Source: Paraburkholderia fynbosensis (GTDB taxonomy: Bacteria > Pseudomonadota > Gammaproteobacteria > Burkholderiales > Burkholderiaceae). Taken from it: 64,000 bases of DNA. Below, piece by piece: positions 1 to 7,727 of the stretch. The notes beneath the pieces are model-generated. The model searched no databases, was not told the origin of the DNA, and saw only the letters and a list, made by a program, of their open reading frames with translations. Position 1 is the stretch's first letter. Each line of letters begins with the position of its first letter. The stretch spans positions 1 to 64,000 of the forward strand of contig NZ_CADIKI010000026.1 of NCBI RefSeq assembly GCF_902859935.1, given 5' to 3'. The translations under genes were made by a program, and so were the position numbers.

Positions 1-255
1 CGCCAGCGCTTCGGCCGGAAGATGCGCCATCTTGTTGTACGCGCCGCGCAGCTTGAACGAGAACACCGGCTGGTTGTCCTCACGCTTCAGATACACCGGA
101 TTGCGCAGCCGCGCCGACAGATTCGGCGCGCGTTCCAGTTCGGTTTCGCGGGCCACGTCGTAGACGCGTGCGGTCAGGGTCTTCTTGAGGTAGTCATGGC
201 GAAGCGCGACGCTGCTGGCGGTTTCGGTCGCATGTTCGAGTTCGAGTAACGGCAA
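1..255 (-). CDS. ilvA: Threonine ammonia-lyase (threonine dehydratase), biosynthetic, 5' part
   Basis: Only the first 85 codons are in the window; the gene runs off the left edge. The reading is typical of PLP-dependent biosynthetic threonine deaminase, the first committed step of isoleucine synthesis (threonine to 2-oxobutyrate). The SFKLRGAYNKM block near residues 66-76 carries the lysine (about K68) that forms the Schiff base with PLP. No ATG is available in frame; I place the start on a TTG at 255-253 because an AGGAG lies just upstream with 6 bases between. The gene is preceded by an attenuator (leader peptide plus terminator, 329-438), so expression is probably tuned by charged tRNA-Ile. 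Family assignment is secure; the non-ATG start is inferred. Confidence 0.9.
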   Translation of the reverse strand, partial: MPLLELEHATETASSVALRHDYLKKTLTARVYDVARETELERAPNLSARLRNPVYLKREDNQPVFSFKLRGAYNKMAHLPAEALA

Positions 256-328
256 GGCAAGCTCCTGTGAGGCAAAGACGAATCAGCAAAGCGTTCACCA
301 GGAGGCAGGCAGCAAGCGGACATAAAAA

Positions 329-349
329 AACCCGCCTCTGGGGCGGGTT
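329..349 (-). terminator. ilvA attenuator terminator hairpin
   Basis: On the minus strand, AACCCGCC (349-342) pairs perfectly with GGCGGGTT (336-329) around a 5-base loop and runs into seven T residues (330-324): a classic intrinsic terminator lying between the leader peptide and ilvA. The left arm, extended to UAACCCGCC (350-342), is complementary to GGUGGGUUA at 385-377 (one G-U pair), giving a competing antiterminator. Confidence 0.85.
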
Positions 350-375
350 AATGTGTCACTGCTACTGGACGCGCG

Positions 376-438
376 CTAACCCACCATTCGATGAATGATG
401 CTAATAATCAGCGCAATACGGATGTCGAGGCAGTTCAT
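376..438 (-). CDS. ilvA leader peptide (Ile-rich, 20 aa)
   Basis: A 20-codon frame, MNCLDIRIALIISIIHRMVG, ends in TAG 27 bases upstream of the terminator hairpin that precedes ilvA. Six of 20 residues are isoleucine, in two closely spaced II pairs plus two singles, with two Leu and one Val. That density and position are the hallmark of a ribosome-stalling leader of a branched-chain amino acid attenuator. The segment covering its last codons (377-385) can pair with the left arm of the terminator. There is no visible Shine-Dalgarno; the predicted transcription start falls at or within a base or two of the ATG, so translation may be leaderless. The function is inferred from architecture, not from sequence similarity. 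Confidence 0.8.
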   Translation of the reverse strand: MNCLDIRIALIISIIHRMVG

Positions 439-445
439 GTGGTCG

Positions 446-474
446 ATGTTCGTTGAGTTGGCGGGCTTTGTCAA
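446..474 (-). promoter_or_regulatory. Predicted sigma-70 promoter of ilvA leader
   Basis: On the minus strand a perfect -35 TTGACA (474-469) is followed by a 17-base spacer and GAACAT (451-446, 3 of 6 matches to TATAAT). The -10 ends 7 bases before the leader ATG, so the RNA would begin at the start codon. Confidence 0.55.
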
Positions 475-688
475 CCCTAGGTCAGGACGCGGCGCGTTGT
501 GAACTATCCTCTACGAAACGCCGAACGACGTTCCCCATCTCGCGCAAATGCGCATGGACGACTCGCTATTGATGCCACTGCGTCAAGTGAGACGAGCAAG
601 CTTCGACGTGCAGCACGGCAGGATGAGGCTCGTTCGCGGACTCGCGCACTGCGCACACGCCGCGAGACCACGTCACGTCACGCGGCAG

Positions 689-1954
689 TCAATCACGCAC
701 ACCGCTCTGCTTCTTGAAGGCGTCGAGAATATGTCTCTCCAGCGCGTTATAGTTGCCGCCGAAATGATGATCGCCCGACGTGCGAATCACCTCTATGCCG
801 GTCTTGTCGAGCGCCGGACACAGCGTATCTTCCTCGTCCGCACCATAGAAGCACTGCACGATCGCAGGCGGCACTTTCGTCAATTCCGGCCGCACCTTCA
901 AGGCCTTATCGCTCGCAGGCATGCCGAGCCAACCGCCCACGCGGATCTGAAAATCGGCGTCGGGCGCAAAGCCGAGCAACGCGATCAACGACACTTTCGC
1001 ACGCTGCGCTTGCGGCAAACGGTTGTACGCGAACGGCATCACGTCCGCGCCGAACGAATAGCCGACCAGCGCGATGTGCTGCGCGTTCCAGCGCGCACCG
1101 TAGGTCTGCATCACGCGCGCGAGATCGCGGCTCGTCTGCGCGGGCGGCTTCTCGCTCCAGAAGTAGCGCAGGCTGTCCCAACCGATCACCGAGACACCGT
1201 CCTTTTGCAACGCTTGCGCGATGGTCTTGTCGAGATCGCGCCAGCCGCCGTCACCGGAAATGACGATCGCCATCAGGCCGTTCGGATGCGCGGCCGGTAA
1301 TTCGATCAGCGGCAGATCGGAGACGTCGTCATCGCTCGTCGACACTGCCTGCAGATGCGGTGTGAGCAACGCGACGAGACGCGCGCGATCGGCGTTGCCC
1401 GTGCTCGCCTTTTCAACGAAGCCCGGCAGCTTGTCGCGGATCACCGTCGGGTCCGGCGGGCATGGGTTAAAGCGCGCATCGAGCGTGCGCCCGGCATCCA
1501 CCGAGACCGCGCCGGCAATCGTATTCGACGGCGCCTGTTCGAGCACGTGCATCGCGAGCGTCGCGCCCTGGCCCGTGCCCGCGACGATCGGCGCGAAATA
1601 GTGGCTCGACTGCGATTGCCGTTCGAGCTGGTGGCTCAGCGCTTCGGCGTCGCCCACGAGTTGATGGCAGGTTTCCTTCTTCGCGTCCAGGTTCGCCGCG
1701 TAACGCGCGGTGTCCACGCCAACGGTCAATGCCCCCGCTTTCGCGAGCGCATCGGCGCTTTGCTGGTCCGCCGCGCTCCAGCCGGCGGCTTGCGAGTACA
1801 ACACCACGAAACCGCGCAACGGGCCCTCTGGCTGCGTCACGGTGACGTCGCCGTAACGGCCGCCGGGCACCGTGGTGGTCGCTGCTTGTGCGAGCGCGCC
1901 GCAGGTCACGAGGCTCGCCGCGACGGCGAGCTTGAAAATCGAATGCACAGTCAT
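689..1954 (-). CDS. acvB: AcvB/VirJ-family periplasmic hydrolase (lysyl-PG hydrolase candidate)
   Basis: 421 residues. The N-terminus is a signal peptide (basic start, hydrophobic stretch, cleavage near AQA-AT at about residue 23), so the protein acts in the periplasm. The C-terminal half is the VirJ alpha/beta-hydrolase domain with the nucleophile elbow GYSFGAD (S300) and a late GDHHFGG motif (H396/H397) supplying the catalytic His. In Agrobacterium and Rhizobium the AcvB partner of LpiA/MprF hydrolyses lysyl-phosphatidylglycerol. Here its ATG overlaps the TGA of mprF by four bases (ATGA), with AGGAGG upstream inside mprF, so the two are translationally coupled. The pairing supports a synthesis/hydrolysis cycle that sets the level of cationic lipid in the membrane. 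VirJ-type type IV secretion functions are unlikely because no secretion genes lie nearby. Confidence 0.85.
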   Translation of the reverse strand: MTVHSIFKLAVAASLVTCGALAQAATTTVPGGRYGDVTVTQPEGPLRGFVVLYSQAAGWSAADQQSADALAKAGALTVGVDTARYAANLDAKKETCHQLVGDAEALSHQLERQSQSSHYFAPIVAGTGQGATLAMHVLEQAPSNTIAGAVSVDAGRTLDARFNPCPPDPTVIRDKLPGFVEKASTGNADRARLVALLTPHLQAVSTSDDDVSDLPLIELPAAHPNGLMAIVISGDGGWRDLDKTIAQALQKDGVSVIGWDSLRYFWSEKPPAQTSRDLARVMQTYGARWNAQHIALVGYSFGADVMPFAYNRLPQAQRAKVSLIALLGFAPDADFQIRVGGWLGMPASDKALKVRPELTKVPPAIVQCFYGADEEDTLCPALDKTGIEVIRTSGDHHFGGNYNALERHILDAFKKQSGVRD

Positions 1955-4503
1955 GAACGCCGGCCTCCTGCCAGCAATGACAGGTCCGCGAGCGTGAAGA
2001 CCACGCCCATCGAACCCGACGCCGCGAGATAGCGCGGCTCCCAATGCGGCTGGAACTTGCTCTTGAAAGCACGCAGTCCGCGGAAGTTATAGAAGCGGCC
2101 GCCGAAGCGCCAAACGATGCCAGCCAGCCGATGCCAGCGCGACGCGAGCGGCGTCGGTTGCATGCCGGAGAGCGGCGCAATGCCGAGACTGAGCGAGCGG
2201 AAACCCGCCTGCTTCAAATGCAGCGCCAGTTGCGTGAAAAGGTATTCCATCGCGTACGGCGACGCGCTCTGCACGTGCCGCATCACGCCGACGGTCGCTT
2301 CGGTGTTCAGATCCGTGGTCATGAACGTGACGAACGCGACGGGCTCGCCGTTCTGGCGCACCAGCATCACCGATTGCGCGGCGAGATACGCATCGTTGAA
2401 TGCGGCCACCGAGAAGCTTTTCTCGCGCGCGTCGCGGCTGCCGAGCCAGCCATCGGAAATGCCGCGCAACGTTTCAAGCGACGCCGGTACGTTCGGCTGA
2501 TCGATCACTTCGACGGCGAAGCCGTCGCGCTCGCCACGTTTGAGCGCATAGCGCAGATGCGCGCGATGCGAGCCCTTCAGATCGAAATCGTCGAGCACGA
2601 CGTGCGCTTCTTCACCGAGCTTCATCAGCGTGAGGCCGGCGTCGAGATAGAGCGGCAACGCGTTGGCGCGGACCTGGTAGAACGCCGCGCGGCCGCCGTG
2701 CGCATGCGCGAGCGCGACAAACTTGCTGATGAGGCCGGCCCATTCCTCGCGCGGCCCCACCGGATCATGCAGCGCGGCCCACGTACGGCCGTATTTCGCG
2801 TACATCAGAAACGCCTCGCGCGACTCCGAAAAGAGAAAGCTCTTGTCGCCCATCAGCGCGAGACCGGCGTCGCTGCGTTCCTGCGCGCGCACGATGCGCG
2901 CCGCGTCATGCAGATCCTCCGGCGCCGGCTTGACGAAGCGGCCCGGCGCCGGACGCAGGAGTTGCCAGAAAGAAAAGGTCGCGGCGAACAGGCTTGCAGC
3001 CAGCGTCGCGCGCAGCGCGCGCGGCGCGCGGTCGTCGAAGGCGAATTGCCACCACAGGTCGCGCGTGTACGGCACGTCGCGAAAGGCAAACAGCATCACC
3101 CACGTGGCGAGCATCAGCACCATCGCAACCGACACCAGCCAGCCTGCCGTGAAGCGCTCGGCGAACAGCGATGAATGACGGTTGAAACGCCGGCGCGTCG
3201 ACAGCAGCAGCACGATCAGCATGCCGAGCACGCTCGCCTCGACGAATGCGAGCCCCTTGGTCAGCGACAGCGCGAGGCTCAGCACCGCGAGCAGCAGCGT
3301 CATCCACCACGCGGCGTCCAGACGGCGCAACAAGCCGCGCGCGACGAACAGCAGCAGCACGCCCAACACGCTGCACAGCATCTGCGAGCTTTCGAGCACC
3401 CACAAGGGCACCATGTCGCGCAGGATGTGAATGCGCTGCCAGAACGCGGGCGTCGCGCTGGATATCACCAGCATCCCGCCGACCACGAACGTCACGAGAC
3501 TCAGAAACAGCGGCGCGAGTTTCGATGCGCGCGCCGCGTCGAGAAACGGCAAGCGCCCTTTCAGCGCGCGGCCTTCGAAGCCCGCGAGTAACGCCGCCGA
3601 GACGATCAACGGGACACCGAAATAAATCGCGCGATAAGCGAGGAGCGCCGCCACCATCTGATGCGTTTGCACGCTGCCGCTCAGCGTGAACACCATGGCC
3701 GCTTCGAATACGCCTACGCCGCCGGGCGTGTGGCCAATCATGCCGAGCAGCATCGCAGCGGCATAGACCGTGATGAAGGTGACGAAGCTCACGTCCGCGT
3801 GGGGCAGCAGCGCCCACAAAGCAAGGCCCGCGGCCACCACGTCGAGGACCGCGAGGGCCACTTGCGCGAGCAGATCGCGGCGCGCCGGAATATCGAACGA
3901 GAGCCATTGCCAGCGCGTGCGTACCGGCCGGGTGTCGCGACGGCAGGCGGCAGCCACGAGCGTGAGCGCGAACAGCAGCGCCACGCCGATCCAGCGCAGC
4001 GTGAGGGGCGTGACGTGCAGCATCGGCGCGAGTTGTCCAGCCATGCCGACCATCCCGAGCGCCGTCATCAGCACCAGCGCGAGCGCGAGCGACACGCTCG
4101 TAAACACCGTCATGCGGCCGATCTGCACGGGCGTGATGTTCGCGACGCCATACACGCGCGCGCGGACGGCGCCGCCCGTCAACGCGCCGAAGCCAGTCGC
4201 GTTGCCGAGCGCCGAGCCTGCCGTCGCGCCGATCCACAGCGCCACGCGCGGCACCGTCGCGCCAAGATAGCGCAGGCCGACGGCGTCGCGCCCAACCAGC
4301 GCCATGTAGCTGAGCGCGGTGGCGCCGAGCGCGGCAGTCCACTCGCCGGGCGCGAGTTCACGCAACTGACGCATCACCGAGCGATAGTCGACCGCTTGCG
4401 ACAGGTGCTGCAAAACCACCAGCAGCAATCCGCCAATCACGAGGGTGAGTACGGGCGAGAGAATTCCCCGGTTGCCAAGCGTCTTCGAGATGCGTTCGAA
4501 CAT
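1951..4503 (-). CDS. mprF: Phosphatidylglycerol lysyltransferase MprF/LpiA
   Basis: Bifunctional membrane enzyme: an N-terminal block of many transmembrane segments (roughly the first 500 residues, flippase domain) and a C-terminal cytosolic DUF2156/GNAT-like domain that moves lysine (or alanine) from aminoacyl-tRNA onto phosphatidylglycerol. The product makes the envelope more cationic and raises resistance to antimicrobial peptides and acid. About 850 residues from the ATG at 4503, matching the usual full-length family size. In-frame ATGs at 4545 and 4596 would add 14 or 31 basic, non-hydrophobic residues; none of the three has a good Shine-Dalgarno, so the start is uncertain. It is the first gene of a two-gene operon with acvB (ATGA overlap at 1951-1954). 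Confidence 0.88.
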   Translation of the reverse strand: MFERISKTLGNRGILSPVLTLVIGGLLLVVLQHLSQAVDYRSVMRQLRELAPGEWTAALGATALSYMALVGRDAVGLRYLGATVPRVALWIGATAGSALGNATGFGALTGGAVRARVYGVANITPVQIGRMTVFTSVSLALALVLMTALGMVGMAGQLAPMLHVTPLTLRWIGVALLFALTLVAAACRRDTRPVRTRWQWLSFDIPARRDLLAQVALAVLDVVAAGLALWALLPHADVSFVTFITVYAAAMLLGMIGHTPGGVGVFEAAMVFTLSGSVQTHQMVAALLAYRAIYFGVPLIVSAALLAGFEGRALKGRLPFLDAARASKLAPLFLSLVTFVVGGMLVISSATPAFWQRIHILRDMVPLWVLESSQMLCSVLGVLLLFVARGLLRRLDAAWWMTLLLAVLSLALSLTKGLAFVEASVLGMLIVLLLSTRRRFNRHSSLFAERFTAGWLVSVAMVLMLATWVMLFAFRDVPYTRDLWWQFAFDDRAPRALRATLAASLFAATFSFWQLLRPAPGRFVKPAPEDLHDAARIVRAQERSDAGLALMGDKSFLFSESREAFLMYAKYGRTWAALHDPVGPREEWAGLISKFVALAHAHGGRAAFYQVRANALPLYLDAGLTLMKLGEEAHVVLDDFDLKGSHRAHLRYALKRGERDGFAVEVIDQPNVPASLETLRGISDGWLGSRDAREKSFSVAAFNDAYLAAQSVMLVRQNGEPVAFVTFMTTDLNTEATVGVMRHVQSASPYAMEYLFTQLALHLKQAGFRSLSLGIAPLSGMQPTPLASRWHRLAGIVWRFGGRFYNFRGLRAFKSKFQPHWEPRYLAASGSMGVVFTLADLSLLAGGRRS

Positions 4504-4949
4504 TGCGCGTGGCCGGTCGAATCTATTGTTATGTCGATGGAACATGGTCGATGCGGGGGGCCTTGCGTGGAGCTTTCGCAACGACGGGTCGTCCATCGCT
4601 GCGTCGCCGGATCAGGCGATTACAAAGGGATAACGGCAAAGTGTGCAAAAGGTTGACAGCGCGGGCTCTTTTCGCCGGCATTTAATTCGATCGAACGAAA
4701 TAAGCGGGAATATCTTCCGAGCGGTTCGGCCTTGCCCGCGAGCCCCTTGCGCACAGGGGGTGTGGCCGTTAAACGTTAACCCTGCCCTATTAGGGTAATT
4801 CCCCCGCGTCCCTCCTGTTTTTGCCAGAACGGTTTTCAAACAGCGGTTTGCAGCATCCAGCTTTTTTCTCGCCGTGCCGTAACCGCAAGCAATGGCGCGG
4901 CGAAATGCAGCAGTTTTGCCGGGTGAGCTTCTGTAGTTGAAGGAGAACG
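4504..4949. other. Intergenic region upstream of mprF and the 4950 small gene
   Basis: About 450 bases with no supported gene. It should hold the mprF promoter (minus) and that of the small gene at 4950 (plus). Visible elements: the palindrome TTCGATCGAA at 4686-4695, and the inverted repeat GTTAA-ACG-TTAAC at 4768-4780, followed by CCCT..AGGG symmetry at 4780-4796. I cannot assign a regulator. Confidence 0.45.
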
Positions 4950-5087
4950 ATGATGGCGGAACAGGATTGGGCAATGGCCGGGATGTATCTGCTCGGACTG
5001 GTGTCGATGGTGCTGCTGATGTGCAGCCCGTCGACGCGAGCGACCAGGAAGCGGGCGGCGGTGTCGAACAGCAGCGCCGACGAATAA
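4950..5087 (+). CDS. Small single-span membrane protein (45 aa), hypothetical
   Basis: A 45-codon frame beginning ATG ATG with AAGGAG four to seven bases upstream. The product has a short acidic N-terminus, one hydrophobic span (about residues 9-25, AMAGMYLLGLVSMVLLM) and a basic, Ser-rich tail after a Cys-Ser-Pro, which predicts an inner-membrane small protein with the C-terminus inside. I do not recognise the family. Support is the strong ribosome site, the clean TM profile and plausible codon use; no neighbour suggests a function. Confidence 0.5.
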   Translation: MMAEQDWAMAGMYLLGLVSMVLLMCSPSTRATRKRAAVSNSSADE

Positions 5088-5201
5088 AACGCACCTGCAC
5101 GCGGCTGGCTGCGCGCTGCAAGTGCCACACGGCCCGAGCGAACTGCGCATCGAGCCCTTTAGGCCTAGGTCCGTGGCTATGTCCGGCCCAGATAACGCAA
5201 C

Positions 5202-5221
5202 GCCCGCTATCCCAAGCGGGC
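5202..5221. terminator. Hairpin, possible terminator after the 4950 gene
   Basis: GCCCGCT (5202-5208) pairs with AGCGGGC (5215-5221) around ATCCCA. There is no T-run, so this is a weak terminator call. Confidence 0.3.
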
Positions 5222-5349
5222 GGCTACGATGAGCGACGGCTGAGCGTCGCCTCAAACGACCTGAAAACGCGCTTTCCGCGTATTCGTCAGATCAGCGCTC
5301 TCTCGCGCCCGCCCGGCCGTCCTGGCAAGGGCGGCGCGCAGCGCCATTC

Positions 5350-5496
5350 TTACAGCGGGCGGCGGTAAGCTTCTGCCATCACTGCGCAGTTTTGCAGATG
5401 CAGGTTCAGCGCATGCAGCGCCAGCGCGCGCAGTTTGCCGAACAGCGTGGTGGCAGCGGGGGTAGTACGGGCGACGGCGTTGGAAGCGGTGTTCAT
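5350..5496 (-). CDS. Small helical protein (48 aa), hypothetical
   Basis: A 48-residue frame starting at ATG 5496 with AGGAG seven bases upstream, and a TATAAT box 42 bases upstream of the ATG. The product is Ala/Leu-rich with an N-terminal Thr/Ala segment and a central amphipathic helix (FGKLRALALHALNLHLQ), ending AYRRPL; no signal peptide or clear membrane span. I do not recognise the family. The near-perfect dyad between promoter and ribosome site (5513-5536) suggests direct repressor control. The opposite strand also has an open frame here but lacks a ribosome site. Confidence 0.55.
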   Translation of the reverse strand: MNTASNAVARTTPAATTLFGKLRALALHALNLHLQNCAVMAEAYRRPL

Positions 5497-5512
5497 GGCG
5501 GACTCCTGTATA

Positions 5513-5536
5513 GGGTTTATACCTAGGTAACAACCC
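5513..5536. promoter_or_regulatory. 24-bp dyad, candidate operator
   Basis: Arms GGGTT and AACCC flank a central ACCTAGGT; 20 of 24 positions are symmetric. It starts two bases after the TATAAT box and ends before the ribosome site, so a bound protein would block transcription. Confidence 0.45.
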
Positions 5537-5537
5537 G

Positions 5538-5566
5538 ATTATACCGCTGTTCTGCCGCACTGCAAC
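5538..5566 (-). promoter_or_regulatory. Predicted promoter of the 5496 small gene
   Basis: A perfect TATAAT (5543-5538, minus strand) with only a weak -35 (TTGCAG or GTTGCA about 16-17 bases upstream). Confidence 0.45.
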
Positions 5567-5722
5567 AACTTTAAAAATGCCGCACCGCTGTCGCGCCACG
5601 CTGACACCTGCCGGGCCCGAAAGGGTAAAAGGGCGCCATCAATAGTCCGACTATTAACCATCCGCACCAAACGGATGCAATAATGACCCCTTTGCCTGCG
5701 ACCGTCCGCCGCAGCCGTCTTC

Positions 5723-7120
5723 ATGACCGTCGCCGAAAAAGCTCCGATTGCGCCCCTTATCGTCGCGTGTGCGATGTTCATGGAAAGCGTCGATGCCAAC
5801 GTGATCGTCACGGCGCTCCCGGCCATGGCGCGCGACTTCGGGCGCGATCCGGTCACGCTGAAAATCGCCGTGACGAGCTACGTGCTCGGACTTGGCGTGT
5901 TCATCCCCGTGTGCGGCTGGCTGGCCGACCGGTTCGGCGCACGCACGATCTTTCGTACCGCGATCGGCATCTTCGTCACCGGCTCGCTGCTGTGCGCGGC
6001 GTCGAATTCGCTCGCCACCTTTACGCTCGCGCGCTTCGTGCAGGGAGTCGGCGGCGCCATGATGGTGCCGGTCGGGCGGATCATCATCTTCCGCGTCGTC
6101 CACAAAACCGACTTCATCCGCGCGATGAACTATCTGAGCGTACCCGCGATGCTCGGCCCGGCGGCCGGCCCGCTGCTCGGGGGCTTCATCACCACTTATC
6201 TGCACTGGCGCCTGATCTTCTTCATCAATGTGCCGATCGGCATGCTCGGCATCTATCTCACCAACAAGTACATCGCCAACACGCGCGAGCCGCACCCGGG
6301 TCCGCTCGACTGGATCGGGTTTCTTTTGTCCGCCGCGGGCGCGGTGCTGCTTCTGCTCGGCCTGTCATTGGTGGGCGGCGAACTGATTGCCAACGCCGAC
6401 GCGTTCGGCATGTGCGCAATCGGCGCCGTGCTGCTCGTGATCTACGTCGCCTACGCGCAGCGCGTCAAACTCCCGCTGCTGGACCTGCGCTTTTTCAAGG
6501 TGCCGACGTTCCAGGCGAGCGTACTGGGCGGCTCACTGTTTCGTATCGGTCTGGGCGCCCTGCCGTTTTTGTTGCCGCTGATGCTGCAGGAGGGCCACGG
6601 CATGAGCGCATTCCAATCCGGCCTGATTACCTGCGCGTCCGCGTTCGGCGGCATGTTCATGCGCACGGTCGCCTCTGGCGTGCTGCGCCGCTTCGGCTTC
6701 CGTTCGGTGCTGGTGGTCAACGCCGCGCTGTCGGGACTCTCGATCGCGGCATGCGGGCTATTTTTCCCGAGCACGCCGACATGGATCATCTGGGTCGTCG
6801 TGTTGCTCGGCGGCTTCTTCCCCGCGCTGCAGTTCACGAGTCTGAATTCGCTGACCTATGCGGAGATCGCCAGCCGCGACGTGGGGCGCGCGACGAGTCT
6901 CGGCAGCGTCGTGCAGCAGATGTCGCTTGGCCTCGGCGTAACGGTGGGCGGCATCGTGCTGCAGTTGTCACGGATGCTGCATGGCCATCCGAGCATCATG
7001 TGGTCGGATTTCTGGCCCGCGTTCCTCGTGGTCGGCCTGTGCTCGTTCGCATCCATTCCGGTCACGCTGCGCATGCCGCGCGGCGCCGGCGAAGAGATCG
7101 CACGGGGTGGCCGGGGCTGA
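5723..7120 (+). CDS. MFS exporter, DHA2 (EmrB/QacA) family
   Basis: 465 residues, a 14-helix-type drug:H+ antiporter of the DHA2 branch. Visible signatures: the SVDANVIVTALPAMARDF motif in helix 1 (D-x-x-I/V-V-x-x-A-L-P), GWLADRFGAR (motif A) after helix 2, RFVQGVGGAMMVPVGR (motif B/C region with the conserved Arg), and PAMLGPAAGPLLGG (antiporter motif C). It should export small molecules from the cytoplasm across the inner membrane; substrate unknown. It stands alone, 225 bases from the divergent small gene. A close family relative occurs at 17796 in this same window. Confidence 0.85.
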   Translation: MTVAEKAPIAPLIVACAMFMESVDANVIVTALPAMARDFGRDPVTLKIAVTSYVLGLGVFIPVCGWLADRFGARTIFRTAIGIFVTGSLLCAASNSLATFTLARFVQGVGGAMMVPVGRIIIFRVVHKTDFIRAMNYLSVPAMLGPAAGPLLGGFITTYLHWRLIFFINVPIGMLGIYLTNKYIANTREPHPGPLDWIGFLLSAAGAVLLLLGLSLVGGELIANADAFGMCAIGAVLLVIYVAYAQRVKLPLLDLRFFKVPTFQASVLGGSLFRIGLGALPFLLPLMLQEGHGMSAFQSGLITCASAFGGMFMRTVASGVLRRFGFRSVLVVNAALSGLSIAACGLFFPSTPTWIIWVVVLLGGFFPALQFTSLNSLTYAEIASRDVGRATSLGSVVQQMSLGLGVTVGGIVLQLSRMLHGHPSIMWSDFWPAFLVVGLCSFASIPVTLRMPRGAGEEIARGGRG

Positions 7121-7148
7121 ACGCCGCGCCTTTGCTCAAGCGGTTTTT

Positions 7149-7643
7149 TCACGCGCTCTTGCGGATCACGCTCACTTCGCCATTGCGTTCGAGAATCGCC
7201 GCGGCCACGTCGTCCATCGAGCGTGAGCCGGTTTTCTGCCGCACGCTTTCCTCGACATCCGTGGTCGATATCAACGCGGCGTCCATCTCGCGCGCGTTGA
7301 ACCGGCCGTTGCTGAACACCTCGCGTTCGACGCCGCCCACCAACCGCTCGAACCTGCGCGAGCGCATGCAGGCCCACGCCAGCACGCGATGGCACGCGAC
7401 GATCATGAACGACGCCAGCACCGTCGCGATGAACGGCGACGCGCCGACGATCGCCCGGCTCAGCGTCGCGCCGAGCAGGATCACCACGACCGAATCGAAC
7501 GGCGAGCGTTGCCCGAATGAGCGTCGGCCCGACACCCTGATCAGCACGAGCGCGATCACGAACACGATGATCGAGCGCATGCCCATTTGCAAAGGGTCGA
7601 GATTCCTGCCCTCGCCGAACAGAATGAAAATCGCGTCCATCAT
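7149..7643 (-). CDS. DUF421/YetF-family membrane protein
   Basis: 164 residues. The N-terminal half has two or three transmembrane segments (SIIVFVIALVLIRV, VVVILLGATLSRAIV, FIATVLASFMIVACHRVLAW), and the C-terminal half is the small soluble DUF421 domain. RVSGRRSFGQRSPFD is the typical family block after the first helix. GAGGAGGG sits nine bases before the first of two ATGs. YetF relatives are linked to spore or envelope functions in Bacillus, but no biochemical role is known. Its 3' end converges on the MFS gene with only 28 bases between. Confidence 0.8.
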   Translation of the reverse strand: MMDAIFILFGEGRNLDPLQMGMRSIIVFVIALVLIRVSGRRSFGQRSPFDSVVVILLGATLSRAIVGASPFIATVLASFMIVACHRVLAWACMRSRRFERLVGGVEREVFSNGRFNAREMDAALISTTDVEESVRQKTGSRSMDDVAAAILERNGEVSVIRKSA

Positions 7644-7727
7644 GTCGCCCTCCTCGCGGCGTGCCGCCGTCTAGATCTTCTGGTATCCGAAGCAAATCCG
7701 GCGCGCCGCACGAACGCGTCGGGCGCG

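Larger units (their letters stand above)
256..688. other. Intergenic region between ilvA and acvB/virJ
   Basis: Bases 256-474 hold the ilvA attenuator and its promoter. Between 475 and 688 I see no supported gene; this part should contain the 3' end of the mprF-acvB transcript but shows no convincing T-tailed hairpin. Confidence 0.6.

Noticed and set aside
2044..3174. 376-codon plus-strand frame opposite mprF
   Set aside because: Antisense shadow; mprF itself has clear domains and codon bias.
2906..4342. Long open frame of 478 codons on the minus strand, offset from mprF
   Set aside because: Arg/Ala-rich shadow of mprF with no domain; high-GC coding DNA leaves alternative frames open.
4612..5255. 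Minus-strand frames between mprF and the small genes
   Set aside because: Basic, Cys-rich shadows without starts; the plus-strand 45-codon gene has a far better ribosome site.
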